Assembly: GCA_019422525.1 (NCBI GenBank)
Contig: JAHZDE010000003.1
Location: 1-64,000 of the forward strand
Direction: 5' to 3'
Source: Clostridiales bacterium
GTDB taxonomy: Bacteria > Bacillota > Clostridia > Oscillospirales > Acutalibacteraceae
Length of the DNA: 64,000 nt
Below the pieces are notes generated by a model. It saw only the letters and a program-made list of their open reading frames with translations, was not told the DNA's origin and searched no databases. Within the stretch, counting starts at the first letter, position 1, and the number at the start of each line of letters is the position of its first letter. Made by a program: the position numbers and the translations under genes. Shown here in pieces: positions 23,321 through 32,629 of the stretch.

Positions 23321-23881
23321 TTATTTCAGGCTGGCTCCGTCGTGAAAAGCGTTGCCTACCTTTTCGCCCAACTTCCGATAGGCATTATGAATGGGGTCAA
23401 AAATAATAGGCTGCAGCTTGTCCGGGTCAATTTTCCCCTCTGCGTCCAACACCGACTCGTCAGCGCTTACATTGACGATTTCTCCCACCAGACGGCATGT
23501 CTCCGGGTCGTAGCTAATCAGGCGGCACTCTACCGCCATGGGCAGTTCCTGAATCAGAGGCGCATCGACAAATTCTGAGGGGCAGATATGAAATCCCGCT
23601 TTTTCCAGCTTATTTGCCACTGTATTGCCGGACGCAATGCCCACATAGTCACAGGCGACCATCTGTGATGCAGTAGCCATACTGACAGTAAATGCTTTTC
23701 TGGATAGAATATTGGCCGTTGTTTTATGTCCGGCACTGATACACATGGACAATTGCGTATCATCGCTAATGCCGCCCCACGCTGCATTCATAGCATCGGG
23801 GGTTCCATCCTCGCCGTAGGTAGCAATGATGAAAACCGGCTGTGGATAGGTCCAAGGCTTTGCTCCAAAATTCTTGCGCAT
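23321..23881 (-). CDS. Flavin reductase family protein
   Basis: 186 aa FMN-binding split-barrel protein of the flavin reductase/FlaRed group. NAAWGGISDD near 32 and CISAGHKTTANIL near 47 are the usual FMN-contact stretches, with FTVSMATASQMVACDYVGI and VECRLISYDPETCRLVGEI following. It probably passes electrons from NAD(P)H through flavin to a partner; the partner is unknown. ATG 23881 follows GGAGGTAATCGTT. It lies downstream of the cysteine desulfidase gene, separated by 89 bases on the same strand, and ends in a strong terminator. Confidence 0.83.
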   Translation of the reverse strand: MRKNFGAKPWTYPQPVFIIATYGEDGTPDAMNAAWGGISDDTQLSMCISAGHKTTANILSRKAFTVSMATASQMVACDYVGIASGNTVANKLEKAGFHICPSEFVDAPLIQELPMAVECRLISYDPETCRLVGEIVNVSADESVLDAEGKIDPDKLQPIIFDPIHNAYRKLGEKVGNAFHDGASLK

Positions 23882-23970
23882 AACGATTACCTCCTATTTA
23901 TGATTATGAGTGATTCGTGCATTTCAAGCATGGAACCAAACAAAAGTGCAACACTTATTTTTTCTTGTCT

Positions 23971-25269
23971 TTAAGCTTCTTCCACCATCATATCCAAAAT
24001 TTCGCAATCTGTCAAACGCATTCCCCGATTAGCCAGCCGGCCCACATTGGCAATCGTTTTCTCCACACCCTTGGTTACAATTCCGTCTCCTGCATAGAAT
24101 TGCAGTCCCTGACGGTACAGCTGATACCCGAAAATTCCGTTATTTACCGCCGTCGCAATTTTAGCCGCACACGAAGGCTTTGCGCCATCGCACACCATCC
24201 CGGACAAAACCGCCAGCGCGTTCACAATGGTGTGGGAAATTTCTTCATATCCGCCGCCGTCCAAAAAGGCAATACCGCAGGCTGCCCCTACTCCGGCGCT
24301 GGTAGCACCACAAAAGGCTGACAGACGCCCAATTCCCGTTTTTTGATGGATCGTAATTAAATTGGAAACCAACAGCGCCCGGTACAGCTTCTCTTTGTCA
24401 GCCCCTGTCTCCCGGGCATAGACAATCACCGGCATCGAAGCCGTCAGCCCTTGGTTGCCACTGCCGGAAACAATGGCTACCGGCAATTCACACCCGCTCA
24501 TTCTGGCATCGCTTCCCGCAGCTGCCGCTGCCGCCGCTCGAGTAAACACGTCCGCTGTTTCCGTTTTCAGCATAGTTCTTCCCACCTGAGCACCCCAGGG
24601 ATGGTTCAGGCCTTCTTCCGAAATAGCCGTGTTACACCGAATTTGACGCTCAATCAGCTCCCGCACATCTTCCAAATCGACACTCGCCGCAAAATCCAGA
24701 ATCCCTTCCACACTCATTTGGGAGCGGTCTGTCTGAGAATTTTCTTCTTTTCCCTGTGCACAGCGAACTTTTGGAACTTCTACTGCCATATCGTTGTGTT
24801 CTGCTATGGTCAGATTGGTGTGGTATTCCTGAATCACTGTGCGGGATGTTTCTGCCGGCGTTTTGAGACGAATTTCTATGTAAAAAATCCCGGCCTCCGG
24901 TGCCGCCGGAACCACCCGAAAGCGGCACTGGTACAGCAGCTTCTGCAGGGAAGGCTTTTGTGTTTCACTGACATGGGAGAGTACCTGCAGCCCGGCTTTT
25001 TCGTCCCCCACAGAAATCCCGGCGGCAGCCGCTGTTTCCAGCCCTTTCAGGCCGCCGGTGTTGGGGACGATGACGCTTTTTACATTTTTGATAATATTTC
25101 CGCTGATATGAAGCTCACAATCCGTAATAGCAGCGGGATTTTTTAAAAGGCTTCTGGCCACGGCTGCTGCATATGCTACAGCAATCGGCTCGGTACACCC
25201 CATAGCCAGCAGCATTTCTTCCCGAAGAATCGACAGATACATTGAATACTGTTTTGCTGTTTTTTCCAT
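23971..25269 (-). CDS. cyuA: L-cysteine desulfidase / UPF0597 family (CyuA-like)
   Basis: 432 aa. CyuA/YhaM-type [4Fe-4S] enzyme that breaks L-cysteine into pyruvate, ammonia and sulfide; related to the alpha subunit of iron-sulfur serine dehydratase. Conserved cysteine motifs are GCTEPIAVAYA (about 27), FCGATSAGVGAACG (about 318) and VCDGAKPSCAAK (about 360). ATG 25269 has AGAAGGG seven bases upstream; upstream in-frame codons cross the promoter. No cysteine-responsive regulator is next to it. Cysteine detoxification is the expected role; some homologues act on other sulfur or serine-like substrates. Confidence 0.83.
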   Translation of the reverse strand: MEKTAKQYSMYLSILREEMLLAMGCTEPIAVAYAAAVARSLLKNPAAITDCELHISGNIIKNVKSVIVPNTGGLKGLETAAAAGISVGDEKAGLQVLSHVSETQKPSLQKLLYQCRFRVVPAAPEAGIFYIEIRLKTPAETSRTVIQEYHTNLTIAEHNDMAVEVPKVRCAQGKEENSQTDRSQMSVEGILDFAASVDLEDVRELIERQIRCNTAISEEGLNHPWGAQVGRTMLKTETADVFTRAAAAAAAGSDARMSGCELPVAIVSGSGNQGLTASMPVIVYARETGADKEKLYRALLVSNLITIHQKTGIGRLSAFCGATSAGVGAACGIAFLDGGGYEEISHTIVNALAVLSGMVCDGAKPSCAAKIATAVNNGIFGYQLYRQGLQFYAGDGIVTKGVEKTIANVGRLANRGMRLTDCEILDMMVEEA

Positions 25270-25320
25270 AAAGAGCCCTTCTTTTTTCATTTTTCCTGTG
25301 TTTGACAAAGCTTGATTGTT

Positions 25321-25349
25321 AGTATACCAGAATTGCCAAAGAATCTCAA
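25321..25349 (-). promoter_or_regulatory. Sigma-A promoter of the cysteine desulfidase gene
   Basis: Minus strand TTGAGA (25349-25344), 17-base spacer, TATACT (25326-25321) with extended -10 TGG. Confidence 0.75.
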
Positions 25350-25418
25350 CGCTCACCGCTTATCAAAAAAATTCATAGGCAAGTTTTTGTCACAGGCTCC
25401 TAAATTGGAAAAATGGCT

Positions 25419-26432
25419 CTAATAAAGAACCAGATTATTTTTTTGTGCAAAATTTCCCAATCGCTTCCGCAGTACCGGCAGCCGTGTAAGAAACTCCGTG
25501 GGCTTTGCCATCTCCCAATATTCCTCCAGCGTTTTTTTGCTGTCAAATTCTTTGGCTTCCAATACCGGCAGCCCAAAATATTCCGTTAATTCCCTTGTCC
25601 TGGAATCCGACACCACAAACAGCGCCCGCAGACCGTTCTGCATAGCAATCACATTTCCATGGAACCGCATCCCTATGGAAAAATCATAGTTTTGCAGAAA
25701 AGCATCCCACTGTGCCGTATTGAAAAATAGATGCCGTTGCTTCTCCAGCCATGGCACAAAGCGGGAACAGTCTTCATTTTTCAGCTCCGTTACGGGCTGG
25801 CGGGTTTGCTCGATAAAAGGAAGGTTTTTTTCACAGAAGTATTTTAACAGCTCTATCTCCCAAGCTCTGCACCGGCCCCAGAATGTTTTAAAATTGCACA
25901 CCGTTTTCGGCTCCCCTTCCCTTTCCGTAAAACGGTATTCCTCCCGGTAGAACACCGAAGGGCAGCCAATAACTTCGATATTACGGATTCCTCTGTCCGA
26001 GAGTATTTGGGCGGTATAATTTCCCCGCACACCGATAACACACCTTTCTTCCAACCGTTTGAGCAGCCGGACGGTATCGGGATGCATTTGAAAGTCCGCG
26101 TCATAACTATTGCACTGAAGCCCTACCGAAATGGGAATCAGCGGCCTGTCCCCAATGGCGTTTAAAATCTTTTCTGTGTTGGGATACACCTGATTCTGAG
26201 GTATCCAAATCAAATCCGTCGTCAAAAAGGCGTCATATTGGGAAAGCTTTTCTTCATTGGCCGACAGTCCCCACGCAGGCCGCAGAAAATCCGGGCGGAA
26301 CAATTTTTGGATTCCCCGGAAAAACGCCAGATTCCCGGTATTGGCCCCTACCCGGGCAAAACAGGTTTCCAGCGGCTGGCCGGCCGTATCCATGGCTTCC
26401 GAAAAAATCGCTGTTTTTTGGTATTTTCCCAT
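25419..26432 (-). CDS. Polysaccharide pyruvyl transferase family protein
   Basis: 337 aa, CsaB/WcaK-like enzyme that adds a pyruvate ketal to sugars of a cell-surface polymer. The C-terminal signature SIGMRFHGNVIAMQNGLRALFVV (about 253-275) and the middle ISVGLQCNSYDADFQ and GVRGNYTAQIL motifs are diagnostic. It begins one base after the glycosyltransferase-HAD gene stop and is the last gene of the exopolysaccharide operon, so pyruvylation is probably a late modification. No terminator is obvious after it; the start 26432 is coupled to the preceding stop (TAAAATG). Confidence 0.83.
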   Translation of the reverse strand: MGKYQKTAIFSEAMDTAGQPLETCFARVGANTGNLAFFRGIQKLFRPDFLRPAWGLSANEEKLSQYDAFLTTDLIWIPQNQVYPNTEKILNAIGDRPLIPISVGLQCNSYDADFQMHPDTVRLLKRLEERCVIGVRGNYTAQILSDRGIRNIEVIGCPSVFYREEYRFTEREGEPKTVCNFKTFWGRCRAWEIELLKYFCEKNLPFIEQTRQPVTELKNEDCSRFVPWLEKQRHLFFNTAQWDAFLQNYDFSIGMRFHGNVIAMQNGLRALFVVSDSRTRELTEYFGLPVLEAKEFDSKKTLEEYWEMAKPTEFLTRLPVLRKRLGNFAQKNNLVLY

Positions 26433-26433
26433 T

Positions 26434-29400
26434 TTATCTTTCCGTCCTTTCTTGCTTGCCCGAAAAATATTTTTTCACTCTTTCCCAAAATACACGCCGG
26501 TCTGCAATCAGCCAGAAAAGCCCCTTGGATACCAGGCTTTTTTGATTGATACCCATTTTCATATAAAACCACTGGCATAGGTTTTCATCCCGCTGCCTCT
26601 CCCCTTCGGTTTTGGGTGCTTTTTCATATACAATTTTTTCCACACTGGGCAGATGGTTTCGATCCGCCGTCCGGTAGAAGGGAAGCAGCTTGTGATAGTG
26701 AATGTCGTTTTTCCACTGCTCGCTTACAACAAAGGAATCCCCAGCCCACATATCATCTTCAAAAACACAGCAGTCAAAAAGCCGGGCGTCCACATCGGTA
26801 AGGGTATGAAGAAAGTATTCATAAGGATACGATACATCCATAGGGCGCATGGCCATTTCCGGAAAGTATTCCCCGAAAACCGCGCAGAAATCCGCCACAA
26901 AAGAAAGGGCAGAACGCTGGATTTCCTCTAAAAGCCAAGAAGCTGCATAGTTCTTCTCCATCGGCTCAAAACAAGGCGCAGCTGTTCCCGAAAGAATACG
27001 ATACCCAATACAGGAAGGGCCGTATTCCGAAAACAGCAGCTCCCGGGCTACGCCGGTAATGGACGGCGTATAAGGATAAAAGGTGTGTATCCGGAATCCC
27101 CACCGCTGCTGACGCTGCTGGCAGGCATCATCGTTTTCGTGGATATAGTATCCGTCTATCGGTTCCCCCATCAGCTGTGTCAGTAGTTCCTGCGTCCGTC
27201 CACTGTAGCCAATGTCATAAACCGCCGCCTTTCCATGGAGTAATGACGCTGCATATTTCGCTACGGCCTTCCGGTATTGCTCCGCTGTTTTGGGGTCATA
27301 GTGTTTTCCTGCCAACAAACGCACAAACCGGCAAAACTGGTGGGTATCCCCAAATGGAAAGTCCATGGAGATTCCCTGTTCTTCATACCAGCCGGCATCA
27401 AAATCGCGAAGGATAGGAGAAATCATACTGGCAAACTGTCTGGGCGTACAGGCGTTTACGTTAAGGTTTTGTCCCAATGCATATAAATCCTCCACAGAAC
27501 GCACTTCCGCGGCCATGGCAGCCTTGCGGGAAGTATAAAGATAAGCAGGTGCAGGCCCGCCCGGATAAAATGGGCGCAGATACTCATAGGCCAACATGGG
27601 CAGATACCCGTCCCGCGCAATAAATGCCAGGGTATCATAGCCTTTTTCCCGGCTGTCCTCTGCCAGCCATTTGACCACCGATAGCAGGTGCATCCCTACC
27701 GCATAGTATCCCAGAAAACGGGGGTCCCCGTTCATCTCCGACCACTCATGAAAACTGACAAAAGGCATGTCATACAGCTTCCGGGCCGCCATCGCCAGCG
27801 CCGTGCGAGTACCAAGGTAATCGAGGGCTTTTTCCCAGTTTATCATACTGCCGGAAGGCTCCGTATAAGGGCAGCAGGAGTGGGTGGTTTTAATATCGGA
27901 AATATTATATTGCAGGCAGTCAATGGGCGATGGATAAAAAGCTGCATTTATCTTACGGCTCCGCGCTTTTTCAATATCCGAATTCCAGTTATCCCCAATG
28001 TGGAAAATTCCGCTGGGAGACAGGCCTGTTTGTTCCTCCAAAAGGGAAAAGAGTGTTCCTGTCCGTTTGGTTTTCCCTTCTTCGCAGGAAATGAACAGAA
28101 AATCCCAGGTATCATACCCGCACTTTTTCAAGATAGCGGTAATGGTCTCCCGGCTCAGATACATATCCGTAGTAAAAGCAATCTTTTTCCCGCAAACTTT
28201 TGCAATCTGATACAGGTTTTGGACGCTCCGCCGCGGGGTACAGAAGGTAATTTCCAACTGGATTTCCATATTCATCAGCCTATCCACTGTCCCCTGTGAG
28301 AGCGCAGTGTACTGCTGAAAATACTGGTATATTTCCGGAAGGGTGATTTCTTCCCGGGAGGCACCCGAAGTATACAGTTTTTCCCGTCGAAGCTCCGCCT
28401 CGGCCAGTACCCGCAAGCTTGAAAATCGACGACTTTCCTCCGGTACCATATGATAAAATTCCTCATCCATCAGCCGGAATAAATCCGTCGGCTGATAAAA
28501 GGGGCGCAGGACTGCCGTATCGAATATATCAAAGCTGACACAGCCGATTTCCGGTGCGGTGATGGCCTGCACCAGCTGAAGATACCGGCTGTCGAAGGGG
28601 GTGGTGATACGGTAAAACCAGTCCGCATTGGCTACCGGCTCCTGGATTTTGTTTTCCTCCTGCTCCAATTCTCCGCATAAAAGGGAAATCAGCTCTTTCT
28701 GCTCCCTTTCGCCCAGCCCGGAACGGCGGATGTTCTGATACCAAAAAAAGGCGTACAGCCTGCGCCACTTGTAAAACTTTTCTTCCGCCTTTTCACTGTC
28801 TTTCAGCGATTGTAAAAAGTTGTGGATAAACCGAAAAGCCGTCCCTAAATCCAGCAGGTTCCGGCGGTATTTTTCCATGTTCCCTTTGAGGCTGGTAGAT
28901 GCGCCGCTATGCTGAAAGTAAAAATAGCATCCATATTCCACCGACGCCAGCTTGCGGACATAATGAAACAGAACGGATGAAAATACAAAATCCTCCGTCA
29001 TAATCAGATGTCTTGTCTGTTCCTGCAAAACCGGCAGCGCCTGCTGCCACAGCTTTTGGGTATACAGCTTGTTCCACACCGTGTGCCAGGCAAAACATCT
29101 TCCCTCTTGCTCCCAATACCCCTCCCAGGGAGTCATACCCTCCGGCAGGGAAAAGTCATAGCTGTGATACGTATTGTGAATGTACCGATACCCTTTTTCA
29201 TCCTCCTGCACCAGCTTCCCCACGACCATATCCGCCCCGGTCTCCTCAGCCCGGTGTAAAAGCTCCCGAAAATAGTCCCGGGAAACATAGTCGTCACTGT
29301 CCACAAAGCCAATATACTTTCCTCTGGCTCTCTCCACGCCTGTCAGTCTGGCGTGGAACAGTCCACGATTTTCTTCATGGCGAAACCGGTGTATCCGTTT

Positions 29401-29574
29401 ATCCTTCCGGGCAAGTTCGTCTACAATAGCCGGGGATCGGTCGGTGGAGCCGTCGTCTACTACCAAAATTTCCAGCTCCTGCAGGGTTTGTGCCTGGATG
29501 CTTTCCAGACAGCGGCGGATATACTTTTCCGTGTTATACAGCGGAACGATAATTGACAGCTTCACTTCTTTCAT
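26434..29574 (-). CDS. Multidomain glycosyltransferase GT2 - HAD - capsule-type module
   Basis: 1,046 aa. Domain 1 (about 1-240) is a GT-A family 2 transferase: SIIVPLYNTEKYIRRCLESI, VVDDGSTDRSP, and the DxD-type VDSDD near 92. Domain 2 (about 335-560) is HAD-like: FDIFDTAVLRP, TTDMYLSRETI, HIGDNWNSDI. Domain 3 (about 590-900) has LAFIARDGYLPML, YLYTSRKAAM and AVYDIGYSGRTQEL. Domains 2 and 3 recur as separate genes in the same operon (29592 and 34220). ATG 29574 is chosen because GGAGG lies eight bases upstream. It probably builds and modifies a repeat unit with phospho-linked substituents; the exact reactions are inference. Confidence 0.82.
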   Translation of the reverse strand: MKEVKLSIIVPLYNTEKYIRRCLESIQAQTLQELEILVVDDGSTDRSPAIVDELARKDKRIHRFRHEENRGLFHARLTGVERARGKYIGFVDSDDYVSRDYFRELLHRAEETGADMVVGKLVQEDEKGYRYIHNTYHSYDFSLPEGMTPWEGYWEQEGRCFAWHTVWNKLYTQKLWQQALPVLQEQTRHLIMTEDFVFSSVLFHYVRKLASVEYGCYFYFQHSGASTSLKGNMEKYRRNLLDLGTAFRFIHNFLQSLKDSEKAEEKFYKWRRLYAFFWYQNIRRSGLGEREQKELISLLCGELEQEENKIQEPVANADWFYRITTPFDSRYLQLVQAITAPEIGCVSFDIFDTAVLRPFYQPTDLFRLMDEEFYHMVPEESRRFSSLRVLAEAELRREKLYTSGASREEITLPEIYQYFQQYTALSQGTVDRLMNMEIQLEITFCTPRRSVQNLYQIAKVCGKKIAFTTDMYLSRETITAILKKCGYDTWDFLFISCEEGKTKRTGTLFSLLEEQTGLSPSGIFHIGDNWNSDIEKARSRKINAAFYPSPIDCLQYNISDIKTTHSCCPYTEPSGSMINWEKALDYLGTRTALAMAARKLYDMPFVSFHEWSEMNGDPRFLGYYAVGMHLLSVVKWLAEDSREKGYDTLAFIARDGYLPMLAYEYLRPFYPGGPAPAYLYTSRKAAMAAEVRSVEDLYALGQNLNVNACTPRQFASMISPILRDFDAGWYEEQGISMDFPFGDTHQFCRFVRLLAGKHYDPKTAEQYRKAVAKYAASLLHGKAAVYDIGYSGRTQELLTQLMGEPIDGYYIHENDDACQQRQQRWGFRIHTFYPYTPSITGVARELLFSEYGPSCIGYRILSGTAAPCFEPMEKNYAASWLLEEIQRSALSFVADFCAVFGEYFPEMAMRPMDVSYPYEYFLHTLTDVDARLFDCCVFEDDMWAGDSFVVSEQWKNDIHYHKLLPFYRTADRNHLPSVEKIVYEKAPKTEGERQRDENLCQWFYMKMGINQKSLVSKGLFWLIADRRVFWERVKKYFSGKQERTER

Positions 29575-29591
29575 CGTATCATCCTCCATGG

Positions 29592-30317
29592 TCATCGTTT
29601 TGATTTGGCTTGTGTCATCGCCCGGCGGCGGGGCGCATATAGCCCTTTGATTCCGTATTTTTTGGGGTTCAGCACATCGGAAACCAGCGTATCCCCAATG
29701 TGGACCAGTACTTCTGGGCTGCTAAGTCGCGCCTTTACCAGTGAGAACAAATCCCCCTGCCATTTGGAAAGCCTGTGTTCCCCCGAAACAAACAGATAGT
29801 CTGGCTCCGAATATCCGCATCCCTCCATCAGCTCCTGCAAAAAGCTGCCGGGCAGATACATGTCCGTTGTTACCGCCAGCGTTTTCCCTTTCTTGCAAAG
29901 CTCCCGCCACACCCCAAGGAAAAAGGGGTCCGCAAAACAGCACTCCCGCTCCGCCTGCATCTCGGCCTTCATGGCAGCCTGTGGCGTAAGGCGGGAAGGC
30001 AGGGGTAAATGGCGATAGATTTCTTCTAAGGTCACTTCCCGGCAGCCGGTTTTTAAAAATGCTTCTTCCCGGGCAAGATGCTCTGCCCGGATTCGCATGG
30101 GGCGGAATTCCCCATACCCAAGCCGTTTTCCTACCAGTGTAAAGACCTCCCTGGGCCTTTGTACCCGGCGCAAAAGAAGGGTATCAAACAAATCAAAGGA
30201 GACAACGGGATACCTCTCCAGACGGTGCAAAAGAGTTTTGGGCGACTCCATGCGGGAAATCCCCGGATATAGCCTTTCCAGCACTTTTATAGCGGCCTGA
30301 CGGCTTTTTTCTCTCAC
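29592..30317 (-). CDS. HAD-like hydrolase of the exopolysaccharide operon
   Basis: 241 aa. HAD motifs: VVSFDLFDTLLLRRVQRPRE (nucleophile Asp, about 28), AVTTDMYLPGSFLQEL (about 133), and VLVHIGDTLVSDVL near 200. It is clearly related to the HAD domain inside the downstream 1,046-aa protein, so one arose from the other by duplication. The start is GTG 30317, overlapping the previous stop (GTGA) with GAGGAG 11 bases upstream. A sugar- or polyol-phosphate phosphatase or transferase role in polymer assembly is likely but unproven. Confidence 0.75.
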   Translation of the reverse strand: MREKSRQAAIKVLERLYPGISRMESPKTLLHRLERYPVVSFDLFDTLLLRRVQRPREVFTLVGKRLGYGEFRPMRIRAEHLAREEAFLKTGCREVTLEEIYRHLPLPSRLTPQAAMKAEMQAERECCFADPFFLGVWRELCKKGKTLAVTTDMYLPGSFLQELMEGCGYSEPDYLFVSGEHRLSKWQGDLFSLVKARLSSPEVLVHIGDTLVSDVLNPKKYGIKGLYAPRRRAMTQAKSKR

Positions 30318-30790
30318 CGGTTTTTCATCTCCTCCCGTGTTTTTTTCTGAATAAACCGCCGGTAGGATACCGTAAAAATAATCGCCAGTATTCCCACCAT
30401 GCTCCCTTCTGCCAGCAAAATCCATCCGCTGTTTTGGCTGCTTTCCCGGGGCGTTACCACCACCGTGCACCGGGCAGTAAATTCCCCGCCGACAGTGGAG
30501 GCCGTAATCACAGCCGTGCCGCCGTCCACACCGGTTATCGTGCCGCTGGGCTGTACCCGCACCACCCTATTATCCGAGGAAGCATAGGTTAGCTGGGGAA
30601 GCGCCGTCCCTTCGGGAATGGCATAGGGCGTTAGCTGTACGCTCTCCTCTGGCTCCAGCATTAAAGAGGTTTCCGTCAGGGCAAGGCCGGTCATCCCATA
30701 GGGAAGGGCATTGGCAGAAAGGGTGAGGCACAGCGCTGCACACAAAAACAGCGTCATCTTTTTAAAGGCTCTGACCGAAAGCATCCTCAT
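30314..30790 (-). CDS. Exported Ig-like (BIG2) domain protein with C-terminal membrane anchor
   Basis: 158 aa. N-terminal signal peptide (about 8-30, MTLFLCAALCLTLSANALPYG), one bacterial Ig-like group 2 domain (about 38-115: LEPEESVQLTPYAIPEG, then YASSDNRVVRVQPSGTITGV and GTAVITASTV), a C-terminal hydrophobic segment (about 125-145) and a basic tail (YRRFIQKKTREEMKNR). Topology puts the Ig domain outside. The start is uncertain: 30790 and 30784 (M7) fit a GGGGA ribosome binding site; it overlaps the preceding glycosyltransferase by about 29 bases. An Ig-like protein inside a polysaccharide operon may help anchor or export the polymer. Confidence 0.7.
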   Translation of the reverse strand: MRMLSVRAFKKMTLFLCAALCLTLSANALPYGMTGLALTETSLMLEPEESVQLTPYAIPEGTALPQLTYASSDNRVVRVQPSGTITGVDGGTAVITASTVGGEFTARCTVVVTPRESSQNSGWILLAEGSMVGILAIIFTVSYRRFIQKKTREEMKNR

Positions 30791-31895
30791 GTTTTTCCCC
30801 ATCCTTTCCCAAATAACAGTCCAGCACCGGCTTCATCACGGCGCTGATTCGATAGGCCGAAATATCCCGCTTTTTCCACCGGCTTTTGGGAGAAAGAAGC
30901 CATTCCTCCATAGATTTTACCGGTTCAGAAAAATCATTTAGGGAAAACAAAAGTCCGTTTTCCCCATGCCGCACCAGCTCCCGATGGCCTTTGATTTTGG
31001 AAGCAATCACCGGAAGCCCGGCATCCAGAGCTTCCAGCACACAGAAGGGCAGCCCCTCCGACTTGCTGGCCGTGAGCAGCACATCAAAGGCGGGAAGCAG
31101 ACGGCGGATGTCCTTTCGGTGCCCCAAAAAGACAATTTGCCCCGCAGCTTTTCCCTTCCCAGCAAGCTGGCGGCACTTTTCTAAAAGTACACCCTCCCCG
31201 GCAAAATATAGCCGGGTATTTGGAAACCTTTCCCCCACCTTTTCAAACGCCAAAATCAGCCGCTCCTGGTTTTTCCGAGGAGAAAACTCCCCAACTGCCA
31301 AAAAGCACACGGCATTTTCATCAATGTCCAATTCTCGGCGAAGCACCTCCCGGCTCTTCGGCGGGGAAGAAAGCGGGCAAAGCCCCATGCTGCTGATGCG
31401 GACGATTTTCCGGCAAAGGGAATATTTTCGGGCAATGGCTTCATCCTCGTCGTTCATAACCAGCAGGCAGGCGATGCGCCCGGAAAAAAGGGACTCACAA
31501 AAAAGATACAGCCGGCTTTTAAGGGAGGAGTCATCCCGGAAAAGGTAGCCGTGGCACACCTGCACCAGCCTTGCCTGCCTGTCGCCGGAGAACACCACCG
31601 CCAGCCGGGTGAGGAAGGAGGCAAGGCTTGCATGGCTCACAATCAGGCGGAATTTTTCCCGCCGGATAAATTTCGTAAGCTTCCAAAGGCTCCCAAGGTT
31701 TTTTAGGGATATTAGCCGTTTTTCAAATGGAAGCGAAAGATGCTCCCCCCACATCGTCCCCTCCCCCTGGCTGGCTGTGAATACCTGCCAGCCGTTTTCC
31801 AAAAACCACTGGAGCCATGGCGTGTGAAACCCGGTGAGATGGGAGGAGCGGGAGGCGCACATGAGCAGCTTTTTTTCCCTGTCAGCTTTTTTCAT
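30762..31895 (-). CDS. Glycosyltransferase family 4
   Basis: 377 aa GT-B retaining transferase using a nucleotide sugar. N-terminal Rossmann domain with HTPWLQWFLENGWQVFTAS; C-terminal donor-binding domain with FLAVGEFSPRKNQERLILAF (about 210) and the E-x7-E motif ASKSEGLPFCVLEALDAGLPV (about 295). ATG 31895 overlaps the ABC ATPase stop by 14 bases, with AGGAGG 11 bases upstream. Cytoplasmic, probably membrane-associated. The sugar is unknown. Confidence 0.85.
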   Translation of the reverse strand: MKKADREKKLLMCASRSSHLTGFHTPWLQWFLENGWQVFTASQGEGTMWGEHLSLPFEKRLISLKNLGSLWKLTKFIRREKFRLIVSHASLASFLTRLAVVFSGDRQARLVQVCHGYLFRDDSSLKSRLYLFCESLFSGRIACLLVMNDEDEAIARKYSLCRKIVRISSMGLCPLSSPPKSREVLRRELDIDENAVCFLAVGEFSPRKNQERLILAFEKVGERFPNTRLYFAGEGVLLEKCRQLAGKGKAAGQIVFLGHRKDIRRLLPAFDVLLTASKSEGLPFCVLEALDAGLPVIASKIKGHRELVRHGENGLLFSLNDFSEPVKSMEEWLLSPKSRWKKRDISAYRISAVMKPVLDCYLGKDGEKHEDAFGQSL

Positions 31896-32610
31896 ATTCC
31901 CTGCACACCTCCTGTGCACTCCCAATCATTTTGACACACCCTTTTTCCAGCCACAAAGCCTGCCTGCACACCTGCTGCACCTGGGCGGCAGAATGGGAGA
32001 CAAACAAAATGGCCGTGCCCTGTTCCCGGATGGCCTGCATTTTTTCCTGGCATTTTTTTCGAAACCGGGCGTCCCCCACCGCCAGCACCTCGTCGGCAAT
32101 GAGCAAATCTGCATTGGAAAGGGTGGCAATGGCAAAGCCCAGCCGGGACAGCATCCCCGAGGAATAGCTGGCCACCGGTACGTCTACAAACTGCCACAGC
32201 TCCGCAAAATCCACAATTTCGTCAAACCGGCTTTCCATATATTTCCGGGTGTGGCCGTGCATGGCTCCGGCAAGGAAAATGTTTTCCCTCGCTGTCAGGG
32301 TCCTGTCAAACCCGCCGTTAATTTCAATCAGCGGCGCAATGCTCCCTGCAACCCGGATTTTCCCTTGGGTGGGCCGCATAATTCCGGCAACCAGCTTGAG
32401 GAGGGTGGACTTTCCCGAGCCGTTTTGCCCGATAAGTCCCATAGAATCCCCCCGCTCCAGCTGAAAGGAGACGTGCCGCAGCGCCCAGAATTCCTCAAAG
32501 GAAAGCCGCTTGCGCACTGCGCTGAGCAAATATTCCTTTATGCGGGTTTCCCTGCCCCGGCTGAGCCGGAACATCATGGACACATCCTCTACGCAAACCA
32601 GCGGCTCCAC
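31882..32610 (-). CDS. Polysaccharide ABC exporter, ATP-binding subunit (Wzt/TagH-like)
   Basis: 242 aa. Walker A GLIGQNGSGKSTLL (about 62), signature YSSGMLSRLGFA (about 148) and Walker B LLIADEVLAVGD (about 168), the last being characteristic of exporters of polysaccharide or teichoic acid. No C-terminal substrate-binding domain, so it is TagH-like rather than a long Wzt. The start is GTG 32610 with AAAGGAGGG five bases upstream. It pairs with the permease directly upstream (32630-33406). Confidence 0.88.
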   Translation of the reverse strand: MEPLVCVEDVSMMFRLSRGRETRIKEYLLSAVRKRLSFEEFWALRHVSFQLERGDSMGLIGQNGSGKSTLLKLVAGIMRPTQGKIRVAGSIAPLIEINGGFDRTLTARENIFLAGAMHGHTRKYMESRFDEIVDFAELWQFVDVPVASYSSGMLSRLGFAIATLSNADLLIADEVLAVGDARFRKKCQEKMQAIREQGTAILFVSHSAAQVQQVCRQALWLEKGCVKMIGSAQEVCREYEKS

Positions 32611-32629
32611 TTTTTCCCTCCTTTCACAC